DNA of 64,000 bases from Pseudomonas sp. MYb118 (GTDB lineage Bacteria; Pseudomonadota; Gammaproteobacteria; Pseudomonadales; Pseudomonadaceae): NCBI RefSeq assembly GCF_040947875.1, contig NZ_JBFRXN010000004.1:310001-374000 (forward strand), in the 5' to 3' direction. The notes beneath the pieces were generated by a model. The model was not told the DNA's origin. It searched no databases and saw only the letters and a program-made list of their open reading frames with translations. How positions within the stretch are numbered: position 1 is the first letter of the stretch; the number at the start of each line of letters is the position of its first letter. This document shows, piece after piece, positions 52,100 through 60,287 of this stretch. The position numbers and the translations under genes are program-made.

Positions 52100-53254
52100 A
52101 TGCTGTTGCCCATTCTTCTGTTGTCTGCCGCCGGTTTCACGGTGCTGACCACGGAATTCGTCATCGTCGGCCTGCTGCCGGCCATCGCCCGGGACCTTGA
52201 GGTCACCATCCCGCAAGCCGGCCTGCTGGTGACCCTGTTCGCCTTCACCGTGGCGGCGTTCGGGCCATTCCTGACCGCTTATTTCGCCCGCTTCGAGCGG
52301 CGCAAGCTGTTCATTTCGGTGCTGATCATGTTCGGTCTGGCCAACACCCTGGCGGCCTTCGCCCCGAATATCTGGGTGATGGCCTTCGCCCGCCTGGTGC
52401 CTGCGCTGGGCCTGCCGGTGTTCTGGGCCCTGGCCAGCGAGACGGCGGTGGACATCGTCGGGCCGGATTACGCCGGGCGCGCCATCGCCAAGATCGGCTT
52501 CGGCATCGTCTGCGCCACGGTGTTCGGCATCCCGGTCGGCACGCTGATTTCCGATGCGTTCGGCTGGCGCACGGCCTTCGGTCTCCTGGCGGTGATTGCC
52601 TTTGCCAAGGCCTTGCTGCTGTTTATCTATTTGCCAAAAACCAGCCTGCATCAGCATCAGGTGAGCCTGCGTTCGCAATTCAAGATCCTGCGCAGCCCGT
52701 TGATGCTTGGCCATGTGCTGCTGTCGATCATAGTATTCAGCGGCATGTTCACCGCCTACACCTACCTGGCGGACATTCTCGAACGCCTCGCCGGCTTCAA
52801 TGGCACGGTGGTCGGCTGGTGCCTGATGGGCTTCGGCGCGGTGGGCCTGATCGGTAACTCGCTGGGTGGACGCGCAGTGGATCGTCACCCGCTGATCGCG
52901 TCGATGACCTTTTGCGCGTTCATGATCGCCGGCATGGTCACCCTGGTGCCGAACATTCACTCGCCGCTCGGGCTGGCGGCGGCCATGGGCATCTGGGGCG
53001 TGACCCAGGCGGCGTTGTTCCTGGTCAGCCACGTGCGCTTGATGAAAGCCGCACCGGAGGCGCCGGCCTTTGCCGCGTCGCTGAACATCGCCGGAGCCAA
53101 CCTCGGTATCGGCCTGGGCGCGATGATCGGCGGCCGGGTGATCGACAGCGTCGGCTTGCAGGGGCTGGGCTTTGCCGCCGCGGGCCTGATCCTGATGTCG
53201 ATCCTGCTGGCCATGGCCCTGATGACCTTCAAGCCCCGGGAAGTCTGCGCCTGA
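52100..53254 (+). CDS. MFS transporter (DHA1-like)
   Basis: 384 residues, 12 predicted helices. Helix 1 and 2: FTVLTTEFVIVGLLPAIARD, the signature of the AraJ/NepI-like DHA1 branch; loop 2-3 FARFERRKLFISVLI; helix 5 motif C region VFGIPVGTLISDAFGWRTAF. Probably an efflux carrier (nucleoside, arabinose or drug type). Ribosome site CTGGAG at good spacing before 52100. The stop is only 4 bases from the stop of the nhaR gene on the other strand; no terminator space remains between. Confidence 0.86.
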   Translation: MLLPILLLSAAGFTVLTTEFVIVGLLPAIARDLEVTIPQAGLLVTLFAFTVAAFGPFLTAYFARFERRKLFISVLIMFGLANTLAAFAPNIWVMAFARLVPALGLPVFWALASETAVDIVGPDYAGRAIAKIGFGIVCATVFGIPVGTLISDAFGWRTAFGLLAVIAFAKALLLFIYLPKTSLHQHQVSLRSQFKILRSPLMLGHVLLSIIVFSGMFTAYTYLADILERLAGFNGTVVGWCLMGFGAVGLIGNSLGGRAVDRHPLIASMTFCAFMIAGMVTLVPNIHSPLGLAAAMGIWGVTQAALFLVSHVRLMKAAPEAPAFAASLNIAGANLGIGLGAMIGGRVIDSVGLQGLGFAAAGLILMSILLAMALMTFKPREVCA

Positions 53255-53258
53255 GGCC

Positions 53259-54158
53259 TTAAAGGGCAGTGAACAGCTCGCGTCGGGCACCTTCGGTAAT
53301 CGCAACGATGCCGGGGTGCTTGACCTTGCGCTCCACCGAAATGGCGTAGAACGACTCGGTCACCGCGTCGGTCTGCCCCAACACCTCCACGCCATACTGG
53401 CGCTTCACTTCTTCGGCGATCACGCTCGGGCCGATGAAGATCCCGCTTCCCGACTGCCCGAACGCCTGCATCAGGGCGCTGTCATCGAACTCGCCAACGA
53501 TACGTGGCTGGATCTGCTGCTCGGCGAACCAGCGCTGCAAGCGGCTGCGCACCACGGTTTCCGGCCCCGGAATCAACAGCGGGGCACCGTGCAGGCGGTG
53601 GGGAAAGTCCTGGCCGTACTGCGCCGCCAGCTCGGCGGTGGCGAAAAAGCTGATGCCGCATTCCCCCAGCTTCTGGCTGTAGCCCTTGATGTCCAGGTGC
53701 GAAGGCATCGGGCTGTCGGAAATCACCAGGTCAAGGCGCTGGATCGCGAGGTCTGCCAGCAAGCGTTCGAGCTTGTCTTCGCGACACGTGATGCGCAGCG
53801 GTTCGTGCAATTCCATGGTCGGAGCGATCAGGCGGTAGACGATGGACTTGGGCACGACGTCGGCCACGCCCACCCGAAACAGGATCTGTTGTTCGTTCGG
53901 CTGCGCGCGCAGCATCAGTTCCAGCTCGCCTCCCAACTGAAACATCTGCTCGGCGTAGGGCAGGGTCTGGCGCCCGGCTTCGGTCAGTTCCAGCTGCCTG
54001 CCGACGCGGCGAAACAGCTCGATGCCGTAGGTCTGTTCGAGCAGGGAAATCTGCCCGCTGATGGTCTGGGGCGTCAGGTTCAGTTGCTCACAGGCCCGCA
54101 CGATGCTGCCGGTCTTGGCCACCACCCAGAAGTAATGCAATTGGCGATAGTTGATCAT
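53259..54158 (-). CDS. nhaR: LysR-family regulator, NhaR type
   Basis: 299 residues. The N-terminus MINYRQLHYFWVVAKTGSIV and the helix ACEQLNLTPQTISGQISLLE match NhaR closely. The effector half has LFRVGVADVVPKSIVYRLIA and SPMPSHLDIKGYSQKLGECG. NhaR in E. coli activates nhaA (Na+/H+ antiport) and biofilm genes in response to sodium. No nhaA is adjacent here, so its targets are elsewhere. The neighbouring MFS gene is convergent and not obviously controlled by it. Confidence 0.88.
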   Translation of the reverse strand: MINYRQLHYFWVVAKTGSIVRACEQLNLTPQTISGQISLLEQTYGIELFRRVGRQLELTEAGRQTLPYAEQMFQLGGELELMLRAQPNEQQILFRVGVADVVPKSIVYRLIAPTMELHEPLRITCREDKLERLLADLAIQRLDLVISDSPMPSHLDIKGYSQKLGECGISFFATAELAAQYGQDFPHRLHGAPLLIPGPETVVRSRLQRWFAEQQIQPRIVGEFDDSALMQAFGQSGSGIFIGPSVIAEEVKRQYGVEVLGQTDAVTESFYAISVERKVKHPGIVAITEGARRELFTAL

Positions 54159-54292
54159 GGCGTTCTACAGTTCGCAAAAACCGAAGTATAGACGGTAAAA
54201 ATACGAATTTTCCTGAAGTATTTGTCTCCCTAAAATGCCTCGCTATCGACGGGTACTGAAATGACCCGTTACGTTCTATCGAGGAAAGCACG

Positions 54293-54535
54293 ATGAAGCT
54301 TAAATCCACCGCACTGTTGATTGCGTCTGTACTCATGTTGGCCGGTTGCGATCAGGCGGAAAAGAGCGCCCAGCAACTGATGGGCAAGGCCGCCGAAAGC
54401 GCCAAACAGGCGATCGACGATACGCACAAGGCTGCCGAGCAGGCGCTCAGCGATGCCACCGGCGGATTGATCAGCAAGAAAGAATCGTCAGACGAAGATA
54501 AAGAGAAATCCGAATCGTCGTCCCAGGAAATCTAA
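54293..54535 (+). CDS. Small lipoprotein, Ser/Glu/Lys-rich
   Basis: 80 residues. A type II signal with lipobox LMLAGC (Cys at about residue 19) and Asp at +2 (CDQAEK), which in enterobacteria favours inner-membrane retention. The mature chain is an amphipathic helix (AKSAQQLMGKAAESAKQAID region) followed by a charged, disordered tail (KKESSDEDKEKSESSSQEI). GAGGAAAG precedes the start. It is 29 bases upstream of terC, so probably co-transcribed. No family recognised. Confidence 0.75.
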   Translation: MKLKSTALLIASVLMLAGCDQAEKSAQQLMGKAAESAKQAIDDTHKAAEQALSDATGGLISKKESSDEDKEKSESSSQEI

Positions 54536-54564
54536 ACCGTAACAAAGAGAGTCAGGACTGACCC

Positions 54565-55320
54565 ATGGAATACCTTCTGGAACTTGCTGCAAGCCCCACC
54601 GCCTGGGTCGCCCTGGCCACCTTGGTGGTGATGGAGATCGTGCTCGGTATCGACAACCTGATCTTCATCTCGATCCTGACCAACAAATTGCCCGAGCAGT
54701 ATCGGCAGAAAGCCCGGCGTGTGGGTATCGGCATGGCGTTGATCATGCGCCTGGCGTTGTTGAGCACCATCGCGTTCATCGTGCAGTTGACGGCACCGGT
54801 CATCGAAATCCTTGGCCACGCCTTCTCCTGGAAAGACATGATCCTGATCGCGGGCGGCCTGTTCCTGTTGTGGAAGGCGACCACCGAGATCCATCACAGC
54901 ATGGACCCGGCGCCGGAAGACCCGAAAACCGCGACCTCGACGGTCACCCTGGGGTTTGCCGCCGCCATCGGCCAGATCCTGATGCTGGACCTGGTGTTCT
55001 CCATCGACAGCATCATTACCGCCGTCGGCATGACCGAGCACTTGCCGATCATGATCATTGCCGTGGTGGTTTCGGTGCTGGTGATGTTGCTGGCCGCTGA
55101 CCCGCTGGCCAAGTTCATCAACGACAACCCGACGGTGGTGATGCTGGCGCTGGGCTTCCTGATCATGATCGGCATGACGCTGATCGCCGAAGGTTTCGGC
55201 GCCCACGTACCGAAAGGTTACGTGTATGCAGCCATGGCCTTCTCGGCTGCGATCGAGGTGCTGAACATGATGTCCCGTCGGGCCAAGCAGAAGCGCATGA
55301 GCGCCGAAGCCGAAGTCTGA
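54565..55320 (+). CDS. TerC family membrane protein
   Basis: 251 residues, about 7 helices. The family signature is [20 protein letters not shown] (metal-binding Glu/Asp) and its second-half mirror [15 protein letters not shown]. TerC proteins are involved in manganese export or metalation of exported proteins. No yybP-ykoY-type manganese riboswitch was recognised in the 29-base gap upstream, and the gene follows the small lipoprotein. A terminator follows. Inner membrane. Confidence 0.9.
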   Translation: MEYLLELAASPTAWVALATLVVMEIVLGIDNLIFISILTNKLPEQYRQKARRVGIGMALIMRLALLSTIAFIVQLTAPVIEILGHAFSWKDMILIAGGLFLLWKATTEIHHSMDPAPEDPKTATSTVTLGFAAAIGQILMLDLVFSIDSIITAVGMTEHLPIMIIAVVVSVLVMLLAADPLAKFINDNPTVVMLALGFLIMIGMTLIAEGFGAHVPKGYVYAAMAFSAAIEVLNMMSRRAKQKRMSAEAEV

Positions 55321-55335
55321 TCGCGCAAAACCGCA

Positions 55336-55375
55336 ACGGCCGCCTGCGCTCGAAAGAGCCCAGGCGGCCGTTTTC
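55336..55375 (+). terminator. Rho-independent terminator after terC-family gene
   Basis: ACGGCCGCCTG / CAGGCGGCCGT stem with an inner GCTC/GAGC pairing and GAAA loop, then TTTTC. Confidence 0.88.
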
Positions 55376-55402
55376 TATTGGGAGGAGGTAACGTTTCGCC
55401 CG

Positions 55403-55570
55403 TCAGTGTGCGGTGGCGTGGCGAGCGGTGGGTTTATCGAGTTTTTCCACCCGTGCCGTCGGGGCAGGGTGGTGGTGCCGGCGTGCGATGCGCAGGACTC
55501 CCCACAACATGGCGGCGGCAACAGCCAGCCAGCCGGAAATCAACATCACGATGGTCATTGTCAGGCTCAT
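55403..55570 (-). CDS. Small single-helix membrane protein, 55 residues
   Basis: MSLTMTIVMLISGWLAVAAA followed by MLWGVLRIARRHHHPAPTAR: one membrane helix with a positively charged His/Arg-rich cytoplasmic tail. GAGGAGG with 6-base spacing before the ATG supports translation. Function unknown; its size and topology resemble small regulatory membrane proteins. It is convergent with terC, separated by the terminator. Confidence 0.65.
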   Translation of the reverse strand: MSLTMTIVMLISGWLAVAAAMLWGVLRIARRHHHPAPTARVEKLDKPTARHATAH

Positions 55571-55774
55571 CAGTGCCTCCTCTTTGCCCTGCAGCGGGCA
55601 CACACTCTGTACAGGTAACAGTCTAGTCGCTGCCGTGTGTCAGGCAATTGACCAAAGGTCGCCTGTTACCAACCAGTTCGCTCTATCGAAACTGCCTAAC
55701 TACGGCTAAAGGCTATACCGTTGCCGACGAGCGTCCTATCATCCCCAGGTATTAACAGGGACAGGTAGAGAGTG

Positions 55775-56446
55775 ATGATGGTTCGGGTTATTTCGCGAAT
55801 TCGAATGGCAGCATTGATTGCCGGGTGTGTGGCAGGACTGGCCGGTTGCGCGGGCAGCGTGGCACCCGAGGTGCAGCGTCTGCCGCAGCGGGTGGAGCTT
55901 AGCGGCACGTTCTACCGGGGCACGAATTATCAGAGCGGGCCACAGGTACTGGCGAGCCTGCTGTCGCAATTGGGCGTGGTGATCACGCCAGGCTTGCTGG
56001 AAAAGCCCCTGCATCTGCCGGGCGCTGAAGCTCAGTTGCAAAAGAACATGCAGAACCTGGCGCGCGAGTACGGCATGGTCGTCTACCCGCTGGACGACAA
56101 CCTGCCGGCCTTGCTGACTCAGGTCGCCGCGGGTTATCCGGTGATGGTGCGTTTCACCGAAGGCTCGGCGTTCTGGGCGGAGCAGCGGTACGCCATCCTT
56201 GCCGGGTACGATCGTCAGAAGCAGACCGTGCTGCTGCGTGCCGGCATGGACCGCCGCGAGCTGATGAGCTTCGGATCGTTCGAATCGGCCTTCAAGAATG
56301 CCGGCGGCTGGGCGGTGCTGATCCAGAAACCCAACCAGATTCCGGCCAACGTCGACCGTCAGCGCTGGTTGAATGCCGCCAATGACCTGGCCCAGGCCGG
56401 TCAGGAGCAGGCGGCGGCCCGGGCGAAAAAGGCGCTGGCGCCGTAA
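55775..56446 (+). CDS. Lipoprotein with degenerate C39-like peptidase domain
   Basis: About 223 residues; the start may be 55775 or 55778. Lipobox VAGLAGCAG. The domain opens with FYRGTNYQSGPQVLASLLSQ, the position of the C39 Gln-x-Cys-Gly-Pro motif, but serine replaces the catalytic cysteine. The His position is around QRYAILAGYDRQKQTVLLRA, where the expected GH is AG. So it looks catalytically dead, perhaps a binding or scaffold protein. The tail (AANDLAQAGQEQAAARAKKA) looks like a TPR fragment. Active relatives (PA2778-type lipoproteins) are known in pseudomonads. Confidence 0.7.
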   Translation: MMVRVISRIRMAALIAGCVAGLAGCAGSVAPEVQRLPQRVELSGTFYRGTNYQSGPQVLASLLSQLGVVITPGLLEKPLHLPGAEAQLQKNMQNLAREYGMVVYPLDDNLPALLTQVAAGYPVMVRFTEGSAFWAEQRYAILAGYDRQKQTVLLRAGMDRRELMSFGSFESAFKNAGGWAVLIQKPNQIPANVDRQRWLNAANDLAQAGQEQAAARAKKALAP

Positions 56447-56541
56447 TACCCTCCGTTCGTCATCTGCGTCGCACGGCCCCGTGCGAACGTCCTCTGAGGT
56501 GTAAGGCCCGCCATTCTGCGGGCCACACCCAGGAGGCGACC

Positions 56542-56748
56542 ATGGCAGACTCCAAGCATCCTTCCGGCCCGCATTCATCCGAGCATTCGTCTGATGAAGG
56601 GTTGGGATTCGATCCCGACTCGCCGGACCTCGAAGATCCTCAGGTCGACCCCGCAGGCCCGGCCAAGGCCCCGCTCGACGTTGACCCGGACGAAGACACG
56701 AAGGCTCCCGCCAAGCCGTACGACCCGCTGGCCAATCTGAAACCCTGA
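56542..56748 (+). CDS. Small acidic Pro-rich protein, 68 residues
   Basis: MADSKHPSGPHSSEHSSDEG, then runs of Asp/Pro (FDPDSPDLEDPQVDPAGPA) and a DPLANLKP ending. Predicted intrinsically disordered and strongly acidic. AGGAGG 6-7 bases before the ATG makes translation likely. It is followed 18 bases later by a similar acidic protein, so the two are probably co-expressed. No family recognised. Confidence 0.65.
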   Translation: MADSKHPSGPHSSEHSSDEGLGFDPDSPDLEDPQVDPAGPAKAPLDVDPDEDTKAPAKPYDPLANLKP

Positions 56749-56766
56749 AGTTTGAGTGAGGTGTGT

Positions 56767-56964
56767 ATGTCGACCGATTCGAGTTTCGATGACAAAAAAC
56801 GCCCGGACAGTGTGCCCACGACCCCGGAAGAAGACCTTGACCCGGTGATGGACCCGGACAGCCCGCTGCGCGACCCGCTGGCCCGGCCAGCAGTGGCGCC
56901 GAAGGACCCGAGTGCGGGGGATGGCATTCCGGATGATGACCAGATGCCGTTGCCGAATGATTGA
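56767..56964 (+). CDS. Small acidic Pro-rich protein, 65 residues
   Basis: MSTDSSFDDKKRPDSVPTTP, then EEDLDPVMDPDSPLRDPLAR and DGIPDDDQMPLPND. Disordered and acidic like its neighbour; shared short DPDSP and DPLA strings hint at a duplication. The start at 56767 has GAGG about 6 bases upstream. Function unknown. Confidence 0.65.
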   Translation: MSTDSSFDDKKRPDSVPTTPEEDLDPVMDPDSPLRDPLARPAVAPKDPSAGDGIPDDDQMPLPND

Positions 56965-56995
56965 TTCAGAGTTGTTGGGTTAACCACAAGAACCA

Positions 56996-57085
56996 CTGTG
57001 GGAGCGAGCCTGCTCGCGATTGCGGTATGTCAGTCACATTATCGTCGACTGGCATCCTTTATCGCGAGCAGGCTCGCTCCCACAG
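56996..57085. repeat. REPIN
   Basis: GTGGGAGCGAGCCTGCTCGC arm, loop GATTGCGGTATGTCAGTCAC..., inverted arm. Between the convergent small acidic gene and pbpG. Confidence 0.9.
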
Positions 57086-57107
57086 GGGGAGAGTCAGGGG
57101 ATTGAGA

Positions 57108-58046
57108 TTATTTGGAAGCCTCAGCCACCCCACCCTGACGCTGTTTCAGGTTCTTCTGCGACTTGTACTCCAGCGCCACCGACGGCACCTCTGCGCTCTT
57201 GCCGGTCTCGACCCAGTTGCGAATGCGGCTGGCGTCGGCGAAGTGCGTGTATTTGCCGAACGCGTCGAGAATCACCAGGGCCACCGGGCGGTTGCTCATC
57301 CGGGTCACCAGCACCAGGCAGTGCCCGGCTTCGTTGGTGAAGCCGGTCTTGGTCAGGGAGATGTCCCAGTTCGGCTTGCCCACCAGGTGGTCGGTGTTAC
57401 GAAAACCCAGGCTGTAGTTGGGCTTGCGGAACGACACGGTTTTTTCCTTGGTGGTGCTCAGTTCGGTGAGGATCGGATACTTGTGCGCGGCGATCAGCAG
57501 TTTGCTCAGGTCGCGGGCGGTGGAGACGTTGCGTGGCGACAGCCCGGTCGGTTCGACGTAGTGCGTGCTGGTCATGCCCAGCGCCTTGGCCTTGGCGTTC
57601 ATCGCCGCAATGAACGCGGCATAACCACCCGGATAGTGGTGCGCCAGGCTGGCGGCGGCGCGGTTTTCCGAGGACATCAGGGCGATCAGCAGCATTTCCC
57701 GGCGCGGCATTTCGCTGTTGAGCTTGACCCGGGAGAACACACCCTTCATTTCCGGGGTGTCGCTGATGTTGATCGAGATGTACTCGTCCATGTTCTGCCT
57801 GGCTTCGACCACCACCAGCGCGGTCATCAATTTGCTCACCGAGGCAATTGGCACGACCACGTCCGGGTTGCTGGCGTAGATGACTTTGTTGGTCTGCAGG
57901 TCCATCAGCAGGGCGCTGCCGGAAGCGATCTTCAGTTGCTTGGTGTCTCGGGGAGCGGCGGTTTCCGCAGCATCCACCGTTGGCGTGAGGAACGTCCCTG
58001 TAGTAAATGCGAAAAACAGACTCAGGATGGAAAGACGAATTTTCAC
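57108..58046 (-). CDS. pbpG: D-alanyl-D-alanine endopeptidase (PBP7)
   Basis: 312 residues with a signal peptide ([20 protein letters not shown]). Serine penicillin-recognising motifs: [16 protein letters not shown] (SxxK), [15 protein letters not shown] (SxN), [15 protein letters not shown] (KTG). It cleaves D-Ala-meso-DAP cross-links in peptidoglycan. The length and lack of the C-terminal amphipathic anchor of DacA-type carboxypeptidases fit PbpG. Periplasmic. Transcribed away from folD's terminator; monocistronic. Confidence 0.9.
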   Translation of the reverse strand: MKIRLSILSLFFAFTTGTFLTPTVDAAETAAPRDTKQLKIASGSALLMDLQTNKVIYASNPDVVVPIASVSKLMTALVVVEARQNMDEYISINISDTPEMKGVFSRVKLNSEMPRREMLLIALMSSENRAAASLAHHYPGGYAAFIAAMNAKAKALGMTSTHYVEPTGLSPRNVSTARDLSKLLIAAHKYPILTELSTTKEKTVSFRKPNYSLGFRNTDHLVGKPNWDISLTKTGFTNEAGHCLVLVTRMSNRPVALVILDAFGKYTHFADASRIRNWVETGKSAEVPSVALEYKSQKNLKQRQGGVAEASK

Positions 58047-58225
58047 GCTGGCAGACTCATAAGGTTGGATTAGCCGTTTTGTAACGGACTGTTTCTTAAA
58101 AACCAGGCATTCTAAAAGTATGGCTGAAGAACTGTCGATGGTTGTTCAATCAACCGGTGAAAGTCCTTGAAAGTCCCCATAAAACAGCAGGTTTCCGGCG
58201 AATGGTCAGGTCATTCCTGCGGGCA

Positions 58226-58251
58226 AGAAAAACCCCGCCAATGGCGGGGTT
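58226..58251 (-). terminator. Rho-independent terminator of folD
   Basis: ACCCCGCC / GGCGGGGT stem with a 3-base loop; on the minus strand it is followed by TTTTTCTT. It lies 20 bases beyond the folD stop. Confidence 0.88.
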
Positions 58252-58270
58252 CTTTGGTACGTAGCTGAAC

Positions 58271-59125
58271 TCAGCTGTGCAGGGTTTCGGCTGCGTACAA
58301 AGTGTTTTCCAGCAGGCAGGCACGGGTCATCGGGCCTACGCCACCCGGCACCGGGGTGATCCAGCCGGCTCGGGGCAGGGCGGTCTCGTAAACGACGTCG
58401 CCGACCAGCTTGCCGTCATCCTGGCGATTGATGCCGACGTCGATCACGATCGCACCTTCCTTGATCCATTCGCCCTTGACCAGGCCCGGCTTGCCGGCAG
58501 CGACCACCACCAGGTCGGCACGGCCGACGTGGCCCGCCAGGTCCTTGGTAAAACGGTGCGTGACGGTCACGGTGCAACCGGCCAGCAGCAGTTCCATGGC
58601 CATTGGGCGACCGACGATGTTCGAGGCACCGACGACGACGGCGTCCATCCCGTACAGATCCGCCCCGGTGCTTTCCAGCAGGGCCATGATGCCTTTGGGT
58701 GTGCACGGGCGCAGCAGCGGGATGCGCTGGGCCAGGCGGCCGACGTTATAAGGGTGGAAACCGTCGACGTCTTTGTCCGGGCGGATACGCTCGAGCAACC
58801 TGGAAGCGTCCAGGTGTTCAGGCAGCGGCAGTTGCAGCAGGACGCCGTCGATTGCCGGGTCTTCGTTCAGGCGGTCGATCAGGTCGGTCAGCGCCTGCTG
58901 AGTGGTTTCGGCAGGCAGGTCGTAGGCTTGGGAAATGAAGCCGACCTCTTCACAGTCCTTACGCTTGTGCGAGACATAAACCTGAGAGGCGGGATCGCTG
59001 CCGACCAGGATCACCGCGAGACCGGGGGTGCGCAGGCCTTGCTGGCGGCGCTCGGTAACGCGTTTGGCGATCTGCTGGCGCAGGCTGGCGGCGATCGATT
59101 TGCCGTCGATTAGTTGTGCAGTCAT
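58271..59125 (-). CDS. folD: Bifunctional methylene-THF dehydrogenase/cyclohydrolase
   Basis: 284 residues. [20 protein letters not shown] holds the catalytic Yxxx[16 protein letters not shown] and [20 protein letters not shown] are the family blocks; [17 protein letters not shown] is the NADP Rossmann loop; [20 protein letters not shown] and [16 protein letters not shown] the C-terminal signature. It interconverts 5,10-methylene-, methenyl- and 10-formyl-tetrahydrofolate. Start at ATG 59125 ([10 protein letters not shown]). Divergent from the tRNA operon. Confidence 0.95.
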   Translation of the reverse strand: MTAQLIDGKSIAASLRQQIAKRVTERRQQGLRTPGLAVILVGSDPASQVYVSHKRKDCEEVGFISQAYDLPAETTQQALTDLIDRLNEDPAIDGVLLQLPLPEHLDASRLLERIRPDKDVDGFHPYNVGRLAQRIPLLRPCTPKGIMALLESTGADLYGMDAVVVGASNIVGRPMAMELLLAGCTVTVTHRFTKDLAGHVGRADLVVVAAGKPGLVKGEWIKEGAIVIDVGINRQDDGKLVGDVVYETALPRAGWITPVPGGVGPMTRACLLENTLYAAETLHS

Positions 59126-59255
59126 TGCGCGTGATTAACCATCGAGAGGGGAAAAAAGAGAACGCATTCTCGCATGTCGTGCGGTGAGGGCAAAGGCGCT
59201 TGGTCTGCAAATTCCCCTAAGCCCTTTAATTAAATGAATTTTTTATAAAAAGGAT

Positions 59256-59284
59256 TTGACGACCTTGGGGGCGCTCTATACTAT
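59256..59284 (+). promoter_or_regulatory. Promoter of the tRNA cluster
   Basis: TTGACG (59256-59261) and TATACT (59277-59282) with 15 bases between, or TACTAT (59279-59284) with 17. A G/C-rich discriminator (TCGTCGC) follows, as in stringently controlled stable RNA promoters; an A/T-rich upstream stretch (AATTTTTTATAAAAA) could be an UP element. Confidence 0.75.
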
Positions 59285-59399
59285 TCGTCGCACTTGTCGG
59301 GCACAGCCTAGCACTGGTTAAGAAGGTCGAGCAGAATCGAGGTTTTGCGAGGCTGAAAAGCACTTAGTTTGTAGTCCTTCAAGGGTACAGATTAATAAG

Positions 59400-59476
59400 G
59401 CGCCCGTAGCTCAGCTGGATAGAGCATCCGCCTTCTAAGCGGATGGTCGCAGGTTCGAGTCCTGCCGGGTGCGCCA
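59400..59476 (+). tRNA. tRNA-Arg (anticodon TCT)
   Basis: 77 bases including encoded CCA; acceptor GCGCCCG pairs with CGGGTGC, anticodon loop CTTCTAA with TCT at 59434-59436, T-arm GGTTCGAGTCC. Reads AGA codons. Confidence 0.95.
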
Positions 59477-59508
59477 TTAGGCAGCTTTGGCACAAGTAAC
59501 GCGATATG

Positions 59509-59584
59509 GTGGGCGTAGCTCAGTTGGTAGAGCACGGGATTGTGACTCCCGTTGTCGTGGGTTCGATCCCCATCGTCCACCCCA
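59509..59584 (+). tRNA. tRNA-His (anticodon GTG), copy 1
   Basis: 76 bases with CCA; GTGGGCG acceptor, preceded by the G at -1 (59508) needed by histidyl-tRNA synthetase. Anticodon GTG at 59542-59544. Followed by a terminator-like hairpin. Confidence 0.95.
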
Positions 59585-59591
59585 TATTTCG

Positions 59592-59625
59592 AAAGGCGCC
59601 AGATTAACAGTCTGGCGCCTTTGCT
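59592..59625 (+). terminator. Hairpin after tRNA-His copy 1
   Basis: AAAGGCGCCAGA / TCTGGCGCCTTT, 12-base perfect stem, 7-base loop. The T run is short (TTTGC), so it may be a partial terminator or processing signal, since tRNA-Leu follows. Confidence 0.75.
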
Positions 59626-59640
59626 TTAACAGCTTCATCC

Positions 59641-59725
59641 GCGGATGTGGTGGAATTGGTAGACACACTGGATTTAGGTTCCAGCGCCGCGAGGCGTAAG
59701 AGTTCGAGTCTCTTCATCCGCACCA
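59641..59725 (+). tRNA. tRNA-Leu (anticodon TAG)
   Basis: 85 bases with CCA and the long variable arm of class II tRNAs. Stem CTGGA/TCCAG encloses the TTTAGGT loop, anticodon TAG. Reads CUA and wobbling CUN codons. Confidence 0.95.
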
Positions 59726-59801
59726 AACAAGCTTCAATCATGGCTTAGGCCAGGCTGGAGTTGTACAGAGAGGTTGTTTGGCTTCTTTGTCATGCAATAT
59801 G

Positions 59802-59877
59802 GTGGGCGTAGCTCAGTTGGTAGAGCACGGGATTGTGACTCCCGTTGTCGTGGGTTCGATCCCCATCGTCCACCCCA
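59802..59877 (+). tRNA. tRNA-His (anticodon GTG), copy 2
   Basis: Identical to copy 1 over its whole length, and the flanks (ATATG before and CATATTTCGAAA after) are shared too, so the duplicated block includes the following hairpin. Confidence 0.95.
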
Positions 59878-59884
59878 TATTTCG

Positions 59885-59921
59885 AAAAGGCGCCAGATTT
59901 AACAGTCTGGCGCCTTTTTTT
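59885..59921 (+). terminator. Rho-independent terminator of the tRNA cluster
   Basis: AAAAGGCGCCAGA / TCTGGCGCCTTTT stem with the same loop as the one after copy 1 plus one base, and a full TTTTTTT run: a complete terminator. Confidence 0.88.
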
Positions 59922-60287
59922 GTTTCAGCGGTGTGCTTTTGGCGGCGTTGATGTCGCAGATGCCGGGTTGCAAGTGCAGGGCGTTTCGTCGAATTTATAG
60001 TGTTCGATGATGCCGTGCTGTTGGGCGGTCCCGCTTGCGGGATTGGCTGTCGGGGCGTTGCTCGGCGCACTCTTCTATATATAGAAGGGTTGACGCAGAG
60101 CCTCGGCGTGATGGGTTGTATTTGCTAGCGGAGCGGGGTGCATCACTGCGTTCGCTCCTATAAATTGCCTGCCGTGTTTTTACCCGTTTTCAGTAGGGTG
60201 ACTTCTTGAGTTTGACCCTCTAGAATGCATGCCCTTGATTCTTGGGTCGGTAACGGCCGGCTAACGTCTGTGCAACGAGGAATATCC
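59922..60287. other. Leader/intergenic region before tig
   Basis: 366 bases without a convincing gene. It holds a perfect 16-base palindrome CTTCTATATATAGAAG (60072-60087) followed by GGTTGACG, and near 60205-60230 possible promoter elements for tig. A degenerate REP-like remnant (GTTCGCTCCTAT, about 60149) is present. Confidence 0.5.

Noticed and set aside
54536..54564. Manganese (yybP-ykoY) riboswitch before the terC-family gene
   Set aside because: Gap is only 29 bases and directly follows the small lipoprotein gene; no room for the aptamer.
59813..60070. Minus-strand 85-codon frame over tRNA-His copy 2 and its terminator
   Set aside because: Overlaps a perfect tRNA and a terminator; chance frame.
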